Shown in pieces: positions 26,339 through 34,341 of a stretch of 64,000 nucleotides of DNA. The translations under genes and the position numbers were made by a program. Positions within the stretch are counted from its first letter, which is position 1; every line of letters starts with the position of its first letter. The stretch lies in assembly GCF_000018365.1 (NCBI RefSeq), contig NC_011529.1, forward strand, positions 930,001 through 994,000, in the 5' to 3' direction. The DNA is from Thermococcus onnurineus NA1 (GTDB taxonomy: Archaea > Methanobacteriota_B > Thermococci > Thermococcales > Thermococcaceae). Below the pieces are notes generated by a model. It worked only from the letters and a program-made list of their open reading frames with translations, searched no databases and was not told the DNA's origin.

Positions 26339-27080
26339 AGCGTTCACCTGGGAGCTAAACGAACACATGCGCCTGTTTGTTTTGGCCATCAGTATTCCGA
26401 CCCTCGTTCTCATCTTTGCCTCCAAGCTCTTCGAAGCACGCAGCTCGTTAGGAGCGTCAGGATTTGGCTCGGGAACAATGCAAATCGTTACTGGAACAGC
26501 CATCATATCCACCTTAGGTTTTTCTGGGATATGGATGATTCTGGTATCTATAATACCGGTACTGTCTATATTGGTGTTCAGGCAGGAAAGGGATGTAGGA
26601 TACGCACTTTCACTCTACACCCTTCCTCTGTCAAAGAGGGAGTTCTTCTTCGTGAAGACTGCTACCGTTTATCTGCTCTCTCTGCTGGTTACTTACATTC
26701 CAATATTTTTTGTCATCCTGATAACTCAGGCCGATAACTGGGGTGCCCTTACCAAAGTAATGAGCAGCGGGAACTTCGTTTCGGCAATGATTCTTGTCCT
26801 TTACTTCGTTCTCTACTCCGTGGCTGTTTCCATAGTGGTATCCCTTACCTTTAGAAACGCCTTCCTTGATTTTCTCGTCTCCTTTTTCATCCTCGCCGTT
26901 CCCAATTTCATTGGTCTGAGTGTTCCTCCGTTCAGGTTCATTAACCGAATAGTGATGTTGGTGCTAACCACTCCCGATACCTCCAAGATCGCTAAGACGG
27001 AGTTCTTTGCTGGAGTGGTTGTACCGGCAATACTCCTATTGGTGGGCATTGTGATGATAGAGAGGAGGGATGTGCTGTGA
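26322..27080 (+). CDS. ABC-2 type transporter permease
   Basis: A 252-residue membrane protein with six predicted helices in the ABC-2 permease pattern: an N-terminal amphipathic EAFTWELNEHMR, then RQERDVGYALSLYTLPLSKREFFFVK, the typical cytoplasmic coupling segment of this class. GTG 26322 is preferred as the start because GGGGGTG lies upstream. It overlaps its neighbours on both sides. With the ATPase encoded at 27535 it would form an ABC exporter, or a lipid/peptide extraction pump, in the cytoplasmic membrane. Confidence 0.75.
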   Translation: MGSLREAFTWELNEHMRLFVLAISIPTLVLIFASKLFEARSSLGASGFGSGTMQIVTGTAIISTLGFSGIWMILVSIIPVLSILVFRQERDVGYALSLYTLPLSKREFFFVKTATVYLLSLLVTYIPIFFVILITQADNWGALTKVMSSGNFVSAMILVLYFVLYSVAVSIVVSLTFRNAFLDFLVSFFILAVPNFIGLSVPPFRFINRIVMLVLTTPDTSKIAKTEFFAGVVVPAILLLVGIVMIERRDVL

Positions 27081-27538
27081 GGAGGCTTATAATGACAATA
27101 CTCATTGCACTACTTATGTCATCTCTCGGATTAATGGCGGCCTATTCAATCAAATCGAACGTTGAAATAAACACGTCCCCCGTCGCTCTCAAGAGCACGG
27201 AGGGTGGAGAGTACGATTCATTTGTCTTCTACGTTCCTGGATGGATGAAAGCAAGGCTAACCTGTTCAGGAGGCACTGGAGTTGTTTATATCAAAAACGT
27301 TTTTTCAAACTCGACCATCTTTGAGGCAAACATGAACCAACAGCTCACGGCCGAGTTCCCTATTCCATATGAAGGCGACTACGTCCTTCAGTTTAGGGGT
27401 TCTGGAATGCCAACCTGTGCCCTCCTTATGAGAGACCTACATCCCCCCAAACAGGTTCAGGATACCTACTATGGCCTTGGAATTCTCGTAAGTGTAATCC
27501 TTTCTATGATCTTAGCAGGGATGAGGTGGTTCAAGTGA
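27077..27538 (+). CDS. small protein with two terminal membrane helices, unknown
   Basis: A 153-residue protein with an N-terminal helix (LIMTILIALLMSSLGLMAA) and a C-terminal helix (LGILVSVILSMILAGM), enclosing an extracytoplasmic beta-rich domain of about 95 residues with two cysteines (LTCSGG, PTCALL) that could form a disulfide. The GTG start overlaps the permease stop. It lies inside the ABC cluster between permease and ATPase, so it probably is an accessory subunit of the transporter. No family is recognised. Confidence 0.6.
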   Translation: MRRLIMTILIALLMSSLGLMAAYSIKSNVEINTSPVALKSTEGGEYDSFVFYVPGWMKARLTCSGGTGVVYIKNVFSNSTIFEANMNQQLTAEFPIPYEGDYVLQFRGSGMPTCALLMRDLHPPKQVQDTYYGLGILVSVILSMILAGMRWFK

Positions 27539-28188
27539 TAACTGCCGAGAAACTGACGAAGAGATTCAGGAGCATCACGGCCCTCAACGGCGTCACGGTT
27601 AAGATCCCCAAAGGAACCAACCTTATCGTAGGTCCAAACGGAGGTGGAAAGAGCACATTCTTGAAGATAGCAGCAGGAGTCTATCGGCCTACTTCAGGAG
27701 ACATCAAAGTTTTCGGAAAGAACCCTTGGTCAGATGGCGCCGTGAGAAAACGTATTGGCGTCGCTTTTGACCCACCAAGGTTTCCCACATTCGTCACGGG
27801 ACGAGAATGGCTTTCTATCTTCGCACGGGCGCGTGGAAAAGACGACGTGGAAGAGGTTGCAGAAATACTCGGGATAGACTACCTTGACAGGAGGATAGTT
27901 TCGTACTCCTCCGGAATGCTTAAGAGGCTCAGCTTGGCTCAGGCATTAGTGGGAAATCCATATCTGGTGATGCTCGACGAACCACTGGCAAACTTAGACT
28001 TCAGTGGAATAAGGGACATCATTGGAACTATCAAGGAACTGAGGGAAGAAAAAAGCTTTCTGATAATCAGCCACATGTGGGAGCCTCTGCTCCCAGTGGT
28101 GGATAGGGTCTATGTGATAGCCGACGGCAGGCTTGTGGCCCAGGGAGATGCAGGAGAGATAGAGGAGACCCTTCGGCGGCTCTACTAG
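27535..28188 (+). CDS. ABC transporter ATP-binding protein
   Basis: A 217-residue nucleotide-binding subunit. Walker A is GPNGGGKST (residues 30-38); the signature is a variant YSSGMLKRLSLAQAL; Walker B is YLVMLDEPLANLD; the switch His is in IISHMWE. The Q-loop position reads VAFDPPRFP, without a clear glutamine, as often in ABC-2 exporters. GTG 27535 follows GAGGTGGT. It overlaps the preceding gene by 4 bp and ends the cluster. It supplies ATP hydrolysis for the permease at 26322. Confidence 0.85.
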   Translation: MITAEKLTKRFRSITALNGVTVKIPKGTNLIVGPNGGGKSTFLKIAAGVYRPTSGDIKVFGKNPWSDGAVRKRIGVAFDPPRFPTFVTGREWLSIFARARGKDDVEEVAEILGIDYLDRRIVSYSSGMLKRLSLAQALVGNPYLVMLDEPLANLDFSGIRDIIGTIKELREEKSFLIISHMWEPLLPVVDRVYVIADGRLVAQGDAGEIEETLRRLY

Positions 28189-28399
28189 GGACTCAAAGGA
28201 TAGTGAATTTCCCCACTCTCAGACAAAGACCAGCAACGTACATGGTTCGATACTCATGCACCCCCAAGTTGGAACAGACAGGCTTCATATAGAAGTATGT
28301 CCACTCAGCGGGCAACTAGTTTATACTCCCCTCTCTTCCGCCAACTTTAAAAACCGGTCCGAGCATCTCTTAGAGGGACAATGTACAAGGGTGCTCGGC

Positions 28400-29104
28400 A
28401 TGGAGTCAAAGACGGCAAGGGTGCCCTTCTCAGGAGGATGGGAAGCTCTAATAAGCGTCGCGGTGAATCCTGAGGAGCTCTTCCCAACGTTTCCATACCG
28501 GGCAGAGGTTACTAAGACAGAAGAGAGGCTTATTGCGAAACTCTCCATTAAGAGCTTCCTCTGGAAGTTCGAGTTCGAGGGAGCCCTTGAGCTGGCCTTC
28601 AACGAACCTCACGTCACCTACGTAATGAAAGGTCGGAAGGGTCTTTTAATCCTGTCATTCATGGCAGACAATAGGAATCTGCTGGCTAGAGCTTCTGCCG
28701 ACATTCCCGGCGAGAAGTTGCTCGGAAAGAAGCTCAGGCTAATCGCCGAGGGCTCCGGTAAGACCCTCGCCAGAATGGCGGAGAGCCACCACATCGTTGC
28801 CCCGCTCGTCTTCGGTTCTGCGCGGGAGTTCATCCTCAAGGAGTTTAGGGCCCCACTGCTTGCCCATTTGCTCCGCTACGTGATGCTAAAAACAGGGAGG
28901 AGGTCATTCAGAATAATTGGGGAGGCAGGGGATAGTAGGTTTGTCGCGGAAGTTCTCGGAGGAGTCATTGAAAAGGTAGAGTACGAGACGGCGTCGGGAA
29001 GTTCTATAATAGAGGTTAGGAAGAGCATTCTGGACGTGTCAGAGGACGATTTTACTGGAATGGAGCTGGCCGGAAGATATATGGTTAAAATTGAGGAGCA
29101 CTGA
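28400..29104 (+). CDS. hypothetical protein, possibly START/SRPBCC-like
   Basis: A 234-residue soluble protein. The first 120 residues alternate beta-strands around FPYRAEVTKTEERLIAKL and LELAFNEPHVTYVMKG, reminiscent of the SRPBCC (START-like) ligand-binding fold, but no signature is decisive. The C-terminal 100 residues are mixed alpha/beta. ATG 28400 is chosen because a TATA-like ACTTTAAAAACC lies about 50 bp upstream and GGTGCTC precedes it; the longer frame to 28256 crosses that promoter. The genes on both sides are separate units. Function unknown. Confidence 0.6.
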   Translation: MESKTARVPFSGGWEALISVAVNPEELFPTFPYRAEVTKTEERLIAKLSIKSFLWKFEFEGALELAFNEPHVTYVMKGRKGLLILSFMADNRNLLARASADIPGEKLLGKKLRLIAEGSGKTLARMAESHHIVAPLVFGSAREFILKEFRAPLLAHLLRYVMLKTGRRSFRIIGEAGDSRFVAEVLGGVIEKVEYETASGSSIIEVRKSILDVSEDDFTGMELAGRYMVKIEEH

Positions 29105-29116
29105 CAGTAAACGATT

Positions 29117-29446
29117 TCAGAGAACCTCATCATTCATGAGATCCTCGTTAAGAAGTTCCTGAGAGCCCTCTTCTGGCATCTTTTTGGTGATAGTTGGGGT
29201 TCCAGAGGTTCCTTCCGTGGAAACGCTCCCCTCGGAAAGCTCCTTTTCGAACTTCCTCCATTCATTCCAGAAGAAAAGTGCACCTATGCCAATGCCCACC
29301 AGGAGGAAGGGCCACTTCGAGGGGAGAGGCAGCCCACGGTGCCAGTTGTAAAGCAGATAGTTCTGGTAGAAGAACAGATAGCTCAGCCAGGCTACGATCA
29401 ACGCCTCTACGGTGTATTCGATGAGCCTCTTGTCCTTTTCTTCCAT
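29117..29446 (-). CDS. small membrane protein, unknown
   Basis: A 109-residue protein with two predicted helices (TVEALIVAWLSYLFFY and WPFLLVGIGIGALFFW) and a hydrophilic, acidic, Ser/Thr-rich C-terminal tail (GSVSTEGTSGTPTITKK), probably cytoplasmic. The start at 29446 follows GGTGGGAGGA; an upstream ATG at 29497 is possible but would overlap the divergent xpd promoter. It is convergent with the gene at 28400. No family is recognised. Confidence 0.55.
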   Translation of the reverse strand: MEEKDKRLIEYTVEALIVAWLSYLFFYQNYLLYNWHRGLPLPSKWPFLLVGIGIGALFFWNEWRKFEKELSEGSVSTEGTSGTPTITKKMPEEGSQELLNEDLMNDEVL

Positions 29447-29495
29447 TCCTCCCACCTGGGGAAAAGTTAAAAGCGAGCCGTTAAAACTCTTTCCC

Positions 29496-31421
29496 ATGAG
29501 CGAATACTTCCCCTACGAGAGCCTCAGGCCCCACCAGCGAGAGTTCATAGAACTCGTTAACGAAGCCGTCAAAAACGGTGAAAACGCTATAATCGAGGCC
29601 CCAACGGGCTTTGGAAAAACTGTAAGCGTTTTAGCTGGAATTCTACCGTACGCTATTGAAATGGGCTACAAGGTTCTTTATCTGGCGAGAACTCACCGAC
29701 AGATGGACCGGGTTATAGAGGAACTGAAGGCGATAAACAGGAAAACGCCTATTTCCGGCGTGGAGCTAAGGAGCAGGAAGGATTTGTGCCTTCACAGCTA
29801 TCTGACCCAGTTCACAACCGACGCTTACAACGCCATGGTTGTCTGCAAAAACCTGAAAAAGCTTGGCAAGTGTCCCTTCTATGAGAACGAGAAGAAGAAA
29901 AAGACCGAGTTCGACGAGCTGATCAAGTTTTTCCTTCAGGAGCCGAGCCATCCGATGGAGATACTCGACTACGCTCAAACGCTGGAGCTCTGCCCTTATG
30001 ACCTGACGAGAAGGATAGCGGAAAAGGCCAACGTCATAGTCGCGAGCTACCTCTACCTGCTAAGCCCAACGATAAGGGAGAACTTCCTCAGCTCACTCGA
30101 CATCGATTATTCTGACCTAATTGTCGTCTTCGATGAGGCCCACAACCTTCCTGACCAGGCTATTTCCGCCCTGAGCGACAGGCTGAGCATCCACACCGTC
30201 AACAGGGCGATAAAGGAGGCCGACGAGTACAGAGAGCACGAGATAGCAAACTTTCTGAGCATCTTCGGAAAGGGGCTTGAAATGCTCTATGAGGAGAAGC
30301 TGAGAGAAAGGGACGTTCACGAGGTACCGATTCAGCCGGAGCTTGTCTTCGCCCACGTCGTGGATATACTCAACCTCGACGGCCGCTATTTGGTCAAAAC
30401 CCTCAACGAGATGGTGGCGGTTGGAGACTCAATAAGGGAGGACAAGATAGAGAAGGGCAAGCCGCCGCGCTCCTACATCGGCCGCGTTGGGGAGTTCCTC
30501 CTCTTCTGGCTCTCGCTCATAGGCAGGGAAGATTACCTCTTTCTAATGAGCAGGGACAAAGGCCTCAGCCTTGAGCTCGTGGCTTTGGATCCTTCAAAGG
30601 CGCTGAGCTTCGTAAAGAACGTCCAGTCAGCGATATTCATGTCTGGAACATTAACACCTCTAGAGGCCTTCCGCGACGTTATGGGCATCGAAAACGCCAA
30701 GCTGAAGAAGTTCCCACGCATGGTGAAGCGCGAAAACGCTCAGGTTTTGGTTGCAAAGGATGTTTCAACACGTGGTGAGGAGCGCTCGATGGAAGTCTAT
30801 AAGCGGATGGTTGACTACATCGTCGAAGCAGTTAAGCTCATTCCGAAGAACGTCGGTGTCTTTACCGCATCATATGAGGTTCTGCAGGGTCTGCTCTCGG
30901 CAAACCTCGAGGTTCGCCTTGAAGGGACGGGGAAGGCAATATTCATAGAGAAACAGGGCGCTACATCCCAGGAGAACGATTTGCTCGTTGCCAAGTTCAA
31001 AGCCCACGCCAGGGGGAAGGGTGCGGTTCTCCTCGGTGTTATGGGTGGGAGAAACAGCGAAGGACAGGACTACAGCGGTGACGAGATGAACGGAGTCATT
31101 TTAGTTGGTATTCCATACGCGAGGCCGACGCCAAGGGTTCAAGCACAGATAAGGTATTTCGAGAGAAAGTTCCCGGGCAAAGGCAGATACTACGGTTATT
31201 ACCTGCCGGCCCACAGAAAGCTCGTCCAAGCGGCAGGAAGGGTTCACCGCTCGGCGGAGGAGAAGGGGTCAATAATCGTCCTCGACTACCGCCTGCTGTG
31301 GAAGGGCATAAAGAAGGACCTACCAGACTGGATGCGGGAGACAATGAGACCCGTTGATCTGGGAAGAATGAGGCTGTATTTGAGGCGGTTCTGGCAGCAA
31401 CCTTTACGAGGCAAAGCTTGA
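29496..31421 (+). CDS. xpd: XPD/Rad3-family DNA helicase with iron-sulfur cluster
   Basis: A 641-residue SF2 helicase. Walker A is IIEAPTGFGKTVS (about 33-45), the DEAH box is VVFDEAHNLPD, and motif VI is QAAGRVHRS. Between motifs I and II four cysteines (CLHS, VVCKN, GKCPF, LELCPYD) match the [4Fe-4S] cluster of XPD/FancJ. It unwinds DNA 5' to 3' in archaeal repair. ATG 29496 is chosen because GAAAAGTTAAAAG lies about 27 bp upstream, suggesting a leaderless mRNA, and no ribosome site precedes it. The stop codon lies in a repeat-like CTTTACGAGGCAAAG segment. Confidence 0.92.
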   Translation: MSEYFPYESLRPHQREFIELVNEAVKNGENAIIEAPTGFGKTVSVLAGILPYAIEMGYKVLYLARTHRQMDRVIEELKAINRKTPISGVELRSRKDLCLHSYLTQFTTDAYNAMVVCKNLKKLGKCPFYENEKKKKTEFDELIKFFLQEPSHPMEILDYAQTLELCPYDLTRRIAEKANVIVASYLYLLSPTIRENFLSSLDIDYSDLIVVFDEAHNLPDQAISALSDRLSIHTVNRAIKEADEYREHEIANFLSIFGKGLEMLYEEKLRERDVHEVPIQPELVFAHVVDILNLDGRYLVKTLNEMVAVGDSIREDKIEKGKPPRSYIGRVGEFLLFWLSLIGREDYLFLMSRDKGLSLELVALDPSKALSFVKNVQSAIFMSGTLTPLEAFRDVMGIENAKLKKFPRMVKRENAQVLVAKDVSTRGEERSMEVYKRMVDYIVEAVKLIPKNVGVFTASYEVLQGLLSANLEVRLEGTGKAIFIEKQGATSQENDLLVAKFKAHARGKGAVLLGVMGGRNSEGQDYSGDEMNGVILVGIPYARPTPRVQAQIRYFERKFPGKGRYYGYYLPAHRKLVQAAGRVHRSAEEKGSIIVLDYRLLWKGIKKDLPDWMRETMRPVDLGRMRLYLRRFWQQPLRGKA

Positions 31422-31427
31422 CCAAAG
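31402..31427. repeat. short repeat copy at xpd 3' end
   Basis: CTTTACGAGGCAAAG followed by CTTGACCAAAG. It matches the sequence at 35581-35605 (CTTTGCAGGCAAAG then TTTGATCAAAG) with few differences. It overlaps the last codons and stop of xpd, so the repeat has been recruited into coding sequence or the gene end evolved from it. Confidence 0.45.
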
Positions 31428-31959
31428 AAGGGCTACTTTTAGATGACCACTTTATCAGTGTGCGACTCTCTGGGATCCTTCTATAGAGGATTTCTCAAAT
31501 GAAGAAGTGCTTAACGTGAGTCCCCTCTTCTTTTTGACGCCCTCTGGACACTCACTTGGGGTTGAGCACTCTAAAACTGCCCACTAAAAAGTGAGCCCAC
31601 TCCCAAAGAGGGCACTTCAAGAAGATGTACGGGCTTTGATCAAACTTTTGCTTGGCAAACAGCCTTTAGAAAGACCGGCGAAAAGTCAGACACTGCTGAA
31701 GTGGCAAGTTTGGAGTGCATTTCTAGTTATGCCGAGCATTTAGCAGGGAATTTACTAATGAGAAGGCAATCCCATCTGAGTCCTTTCCCTTTAGACACCC
31801 CAAAGGCATCAATTTTGGGTGAACCCACTGTTTAAAGGGTCGATTAAAAGGAATTCACCGCAAAATATAGCTATTATTATTGTATCGAACGCAATTTCAA
31901 AACAGCCTGTTAGAACAGTCAGAAACTTTTGATGAAATTTTTCCCAGAAAAGTTTCTTA
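31428..31959. repeat. gene-free region with diverged repeat units
   Basis: No credible gene is present over about 530 bp. Two related units can be seen: one at about 31493-31600 (starting AATGAAGAAG, with GTGAGTCCCCTC) and one at about 31753-31850 (starting AATGAGAAGG, with CTGAGTCCTTTCC), both continuing through TTGGGGTT / TTTGGGTG and ending near CTAAAAAG-type A-rich runs. A segment at 31576-31650, including GGCTTTGATCAAACTT, recurs diverged at 35728-35800. The stretch ends at a minus-strand tRNA gene. It reads as decayed repeat or mobile-element material rather than coding sequence. Confidence 0.5.
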
Positions 31960-32047
31960 TGGTGCGGGGGCGGGGATTTGAACCCCGGAACCCCTACGGG
32001 ACGGGACCCTCAATCCCGCGCCTTTGACCAGGCTCGGCAACCCCCGC
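31960..32047 (-). tRNA. tRNA-Leu (anticodon GAG), CCA encoded
   Basis: Minus strand. The acceptor stem is GCGGGGG/CCCCCGC, the D arm is GCCGAGCCTGGTCAAAGGC, the anticodon arm CGGGA-TTGAGGG-TCCCG has anticodon GAG, then come a long class II variable arm, the T arm CGGGG-TTCAAAT-CCCCG, discriminator A, and an encoded CCA at 31962-31960. GAG reads CUC and CUU leucine codons. A TATA box on the minus strand at 32086-32073 ends 25 bp before the first tRNA base. Confidence 0.95.
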
Positions 32048-32072
32048 GTTGCCAAAGTATAACGCTCGGAGA

Positions 32073-32086
32073 GGCTTTATAAATTT
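32073..32086 (-). promoter_or_regulatory. TATA box of tRNA-Leu
   Basis: AAATTTATAAAGCC on the minus strand, 25 bp before the tRNA 5' end. The identical 14-mer stands 26 bp before the tRNA-Lys at 32981, so this is a strong stable-RNA promoter element in which transcription probably starts at or next to the mature 5' end. Confidence 0.8.
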
Positions 32087-32121
32087 TGTGGTCCGTGAAG
32101 AGAACACATTCCAACGTAGCG

Positions 32122-32868
32122 TCATTTCAGTATCCATTTGAATTCCCTTTCGAGCATCGCGATGTGCTTCTTCTCCAAGGTTTCAGGATCAACGATCAAT
32201 ACAATACCAGCACCCTTTTCAAGGAGGACATCCTTAAGGGACATGAGAAATTTGATTGTTGATTCAAATCCGTTCTGGAGTATGAGGTAATTGAGTCCAT
32301 CGAAAATAACGAAAGTATCCTTATCAGCACTCTCTATTATGGTGTGCAGAAGGGGAGCGAGCCTTGTGGGGGATATCGCCTTTGGATGGTCTACGTTCGT
32401 TATCCAGATGTAAGGAACACCAAGGGACTCGTAGAGTTGGGGCCTTCTAGTTACAACAAGTACCTTCTTTCCCGATAGAAGCCCCAGAATCATCTGGGGA
32501 GATGTGGGCTTAACGAGATACGCCCCACGATGGAGTCCAGACTCTCCGTCGAGAACGACTCTGGGTTTCACGTGCATTACTATCTGTTTTCTAACTCTAA
32601 CCGCCGAGAGAGCTATTATCCCAATACCTATTGTTGCTATAACGTCGTCCAGTATCTTCAGGAGCTCCAGCGGAAAAATATCATTGAGAACATTTATCAG
32701 ATACCCAGACCAGAAAATTAGCACCCCAAGAAATATTCCCCTGACTACTGAGATCCCCAAAAATTCTCTCAGCACCCTTCTAATGGAGATCAGCAAATAA
32801 GCTACCCCAGTGAGGGAAACGAAGGCAACTATTTCAGCTACGAGTTTAACGTGTTCGTAGGTTATCAT
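32122..32868 (-). CDS. DUF835-domain membrane protein
   Basis: A 248-residue protein. Residues 1-90 hold three hydrophobic helices; the C-terminal domain of about 130 residues has the DUF835 pattern, with KVLVVTRRP, PYIWITNVDHPKAISPTRLAPL and VIFDGLNYLILQNGFE, followed by VLIVDPETL. DUF835 resembles a RecA/KaiC-like fold that lost its P-loop; its function is unknown, though it is common and multi-copy in Thermococcales. A second DUF835 protein, lacking membrane helices, is at 61250. It is flanked by tRNA genes on both sides. It could be a membrane signalling protein; this is inference. Confidence 0.8.
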   Translation of the reverse strand: MITYEHVKLVAEIVAFVSLTGVAYLLISIRRVLREFLGISVVRGIFLGVLIFWSGYLINVLNDIFPLELLKILDDVIATIGIGIIALSAVRVRKQIVMHVKPRVVLDGESGLHRGAYLVKPTSPQMILGLLSGKKVLVVTRRPQLYESLGVPYIWITNVDHPKAISPTRLAPLLHTIIESADKDTFVIFDGLNYLILQNGFESTIKFLMSLKDVLLEKGAGIVLIVDPETLEKKHIAMLEREFKWILK

Positions 32869-32940
32869 TGTTTCTACATATAACAGTGGGTTTATATTCT
32901 TTTCCCAAGCGTAACACCCGGCGTCCCACCTCAGACCAAA

Positions 32941-32954
32941 AAATTTATAAAGCC
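32941..32954 (+). promoter_or_regulatory. TATA box of tRNA-Lys
   Basis: AAATTTATAAAGCC, 26 bp before the tRNA-Lys 5' end, identical to the tRNA-Leu element on the opposite strand at 32073-32086. Confidence 0.8.
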
Positions 32955-32980
32955 ACCTCCCGTCTATGGTTTCGGGTTGA

Positions 32981-33058
32981 GGGCCGGTAGCTCAGCATGG
33001 TTAGAGCGCGGGACTCTTAATCCCGTGGTCGGGGGTTCGAATCCCCCCCGGCCCGCCA
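32981..33058 (+). tRNA. tRNA-Lys (anticodon CTT), CCA encoded
   Basis: The acceptor stem is GGGCCGG/CCGGCCC, the anticodon arm CGGGA-CTCTTAA-TCCCG has anticodon CTT, the T arm is GGGGG-TTCGAAT-CCCCC, discriminator G, and CCA is encoded at 33056-33058. There is no intron. It reads AAG lysine codons. Confidence 0.95.
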
Positions 33059-33129
33059 AATCGCGGTTCTTCTCGACGCGTTCGAGTCTTGAAGGAGCGC
33101 GTTTGAGCAGTTGAAAGGAGTTAAGAAAA

Positions 33130-34341
33130 ATGAGTTTTGAAAACTTAGGCCTATCTGAGGCGACGTTAGTTGCCGTTAGGAGGAAGGGCTTCTCACAGCC
33201 CACCGACATTCAGAAAGAGGTCATTCCGCGTCTTTTATCTGGCGATGCGGATATAATCGGGCAGTCCCAGACTGGGACCGGAAAGACGGCCGCTTTTGCC
33301 TTGCCCATAATCGAGGCAATTGATGAAAAGGAAAAGAGCGTCCAGGCGATTATCCTGGCGCCCACAAGAGAGCTCGCCCTTCAGGTGGCAGACGAGATAA
33401 AGAGCCTCCGCGGGAGGAAGAGGGTTTACGTTTACGCAGTCTATGGCGGCCAGCCGATTGGTCCGCAGATAAGGGCCCTTGAGAGAGGTACTCACGTCGT
33501 CGTTGGCACCCCCGGAAGGGTTCTCGATCATATAAGGCGCGGAACCCTAGATCTGAGTAAGGTGAAGTTCTTCATCCTTGACGAGGCCGACAGGATGCTC
33601 GACATGGGCTTCATAGATGACATAGAGGCAATCTTTAGGGAAACACCGAAGAAGAAGCGCGTGCTGATGTTCTCGGCAACGATGCCGCGTGAGATTTTAA
33701 GGCTGGCGAGGCGCTATATGAACGATTACGAGGTAATCAAAGTCAGCAGCGACGAGCTCGTTCCAGGGATGGTGGAGCAGGAGTACATTGAAGTCGTCCC
33801 TGCCAGAAAGTTCTCAACCCTTAAGAAAATTCTAAGCGACGACTTCTACGGGATAGTCTTCTGCGCGACGAAGAGGGAAACACGGGAGCTGAGCGAGAAG
33901 CTCAGGAAGCAGGGCTACAGCGCCGAAGCCCTCAACGGAGACATGAGTCAGGCGGCCAGAGAAAGGACGTTCTGGCGCTTCAAGACCAAGAGGACAAGGA
34001 TTCTCGTAGCGACTGACGTTGCAGCGAGGGGCCTCGACGTCCAGGACATAAGCCACATAGTGAACTACTCCTTGCCCATGACGGCCGAAGACTACGTCCA
34101 CAGGATAGGCAGAACCGGCAGGATGGGCAAGAAAGGTAAGGCGGTCACCTTCATCATGCCTGGCGAGTTCAAGAGGCTCCGCTACATAGCAAGCGTCGCG
34201 GGTGTTGATATCCAGAAGTCCGAGCTCAGCGAGGAGCTACCTAGGGAGTACCATGAGAGGTACAAGCGCGAGGAGAGACCACAGAGATACCGGAAAAACG
34301 GAAGAAGAGACTACTCCCGCGGCTATTCAAGGCGCTACTGA
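33130..34341 (+). CDS. DEAD-box ATP-dependent RNA helicase
   Basis: A 403-residue SF2 helicase with the full motif set: Q motif GFSQPTDIQ, motif I SQTGTGKT, Ia PTRELALQ, II DEAD (LDEADRMLDMGF), III SAT, V VATDVAARGLDV and VI HRIGRTGRMG. The basic Arg/Tyr-rich C-terminal tail (RNGRRDYSRGYSRRY-like) would bind RNA. It resembles the archaeal DeaD proteins that remodel RNA structure and RNPs. ATG 33130 lies 72 bp after tRNA-Lys, with GAAAGGAG about 10 bp upstream. It is convergent with the lipoprotein gene, overlapping it by 7 bp. Confidence 0.93.
   Translation: MSFENLGLSEATLVAVRRKGFSQPTDIQKEVIPRLLSGDADIIGQSQTGTGKTAAFALPIIEAIDEKEKSVQAIILAPTRELALQVADEIKSLRGRKRVYVYAVYGGQPIGPQIRALERGTHVVVGTPGRVLDHIRRGTLDLSKVKFFILDEADRMLDMGFIDDIEAIFRETPKKKRVLMFSATMPREILRLARRYMNDYEVIKVSSDELVPGMVEQEYIEVVPARKFSTLKKILSDDFYGIVFCATKRETRELSEKLRKQGYSAEALNGDMSQAARERTFWRFKTKRTRILVATDVAARGLDVQDISHIVNYSLPMTAEDYVHRIGRTGRMGKKGKAVTFIMPGEFKRLRYIASVAGVDIQKSELSEELPREYHERYKREERPQRYRKNGRRDYSRGYSRRY

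Noticed and set aside
31428-31959. Coding fragment or pseudogene in the repeat region
   Set aside because: All frames are broken by stops within a few dozen codons and no recognisable protein segment appears; repeat similarity explains it better.
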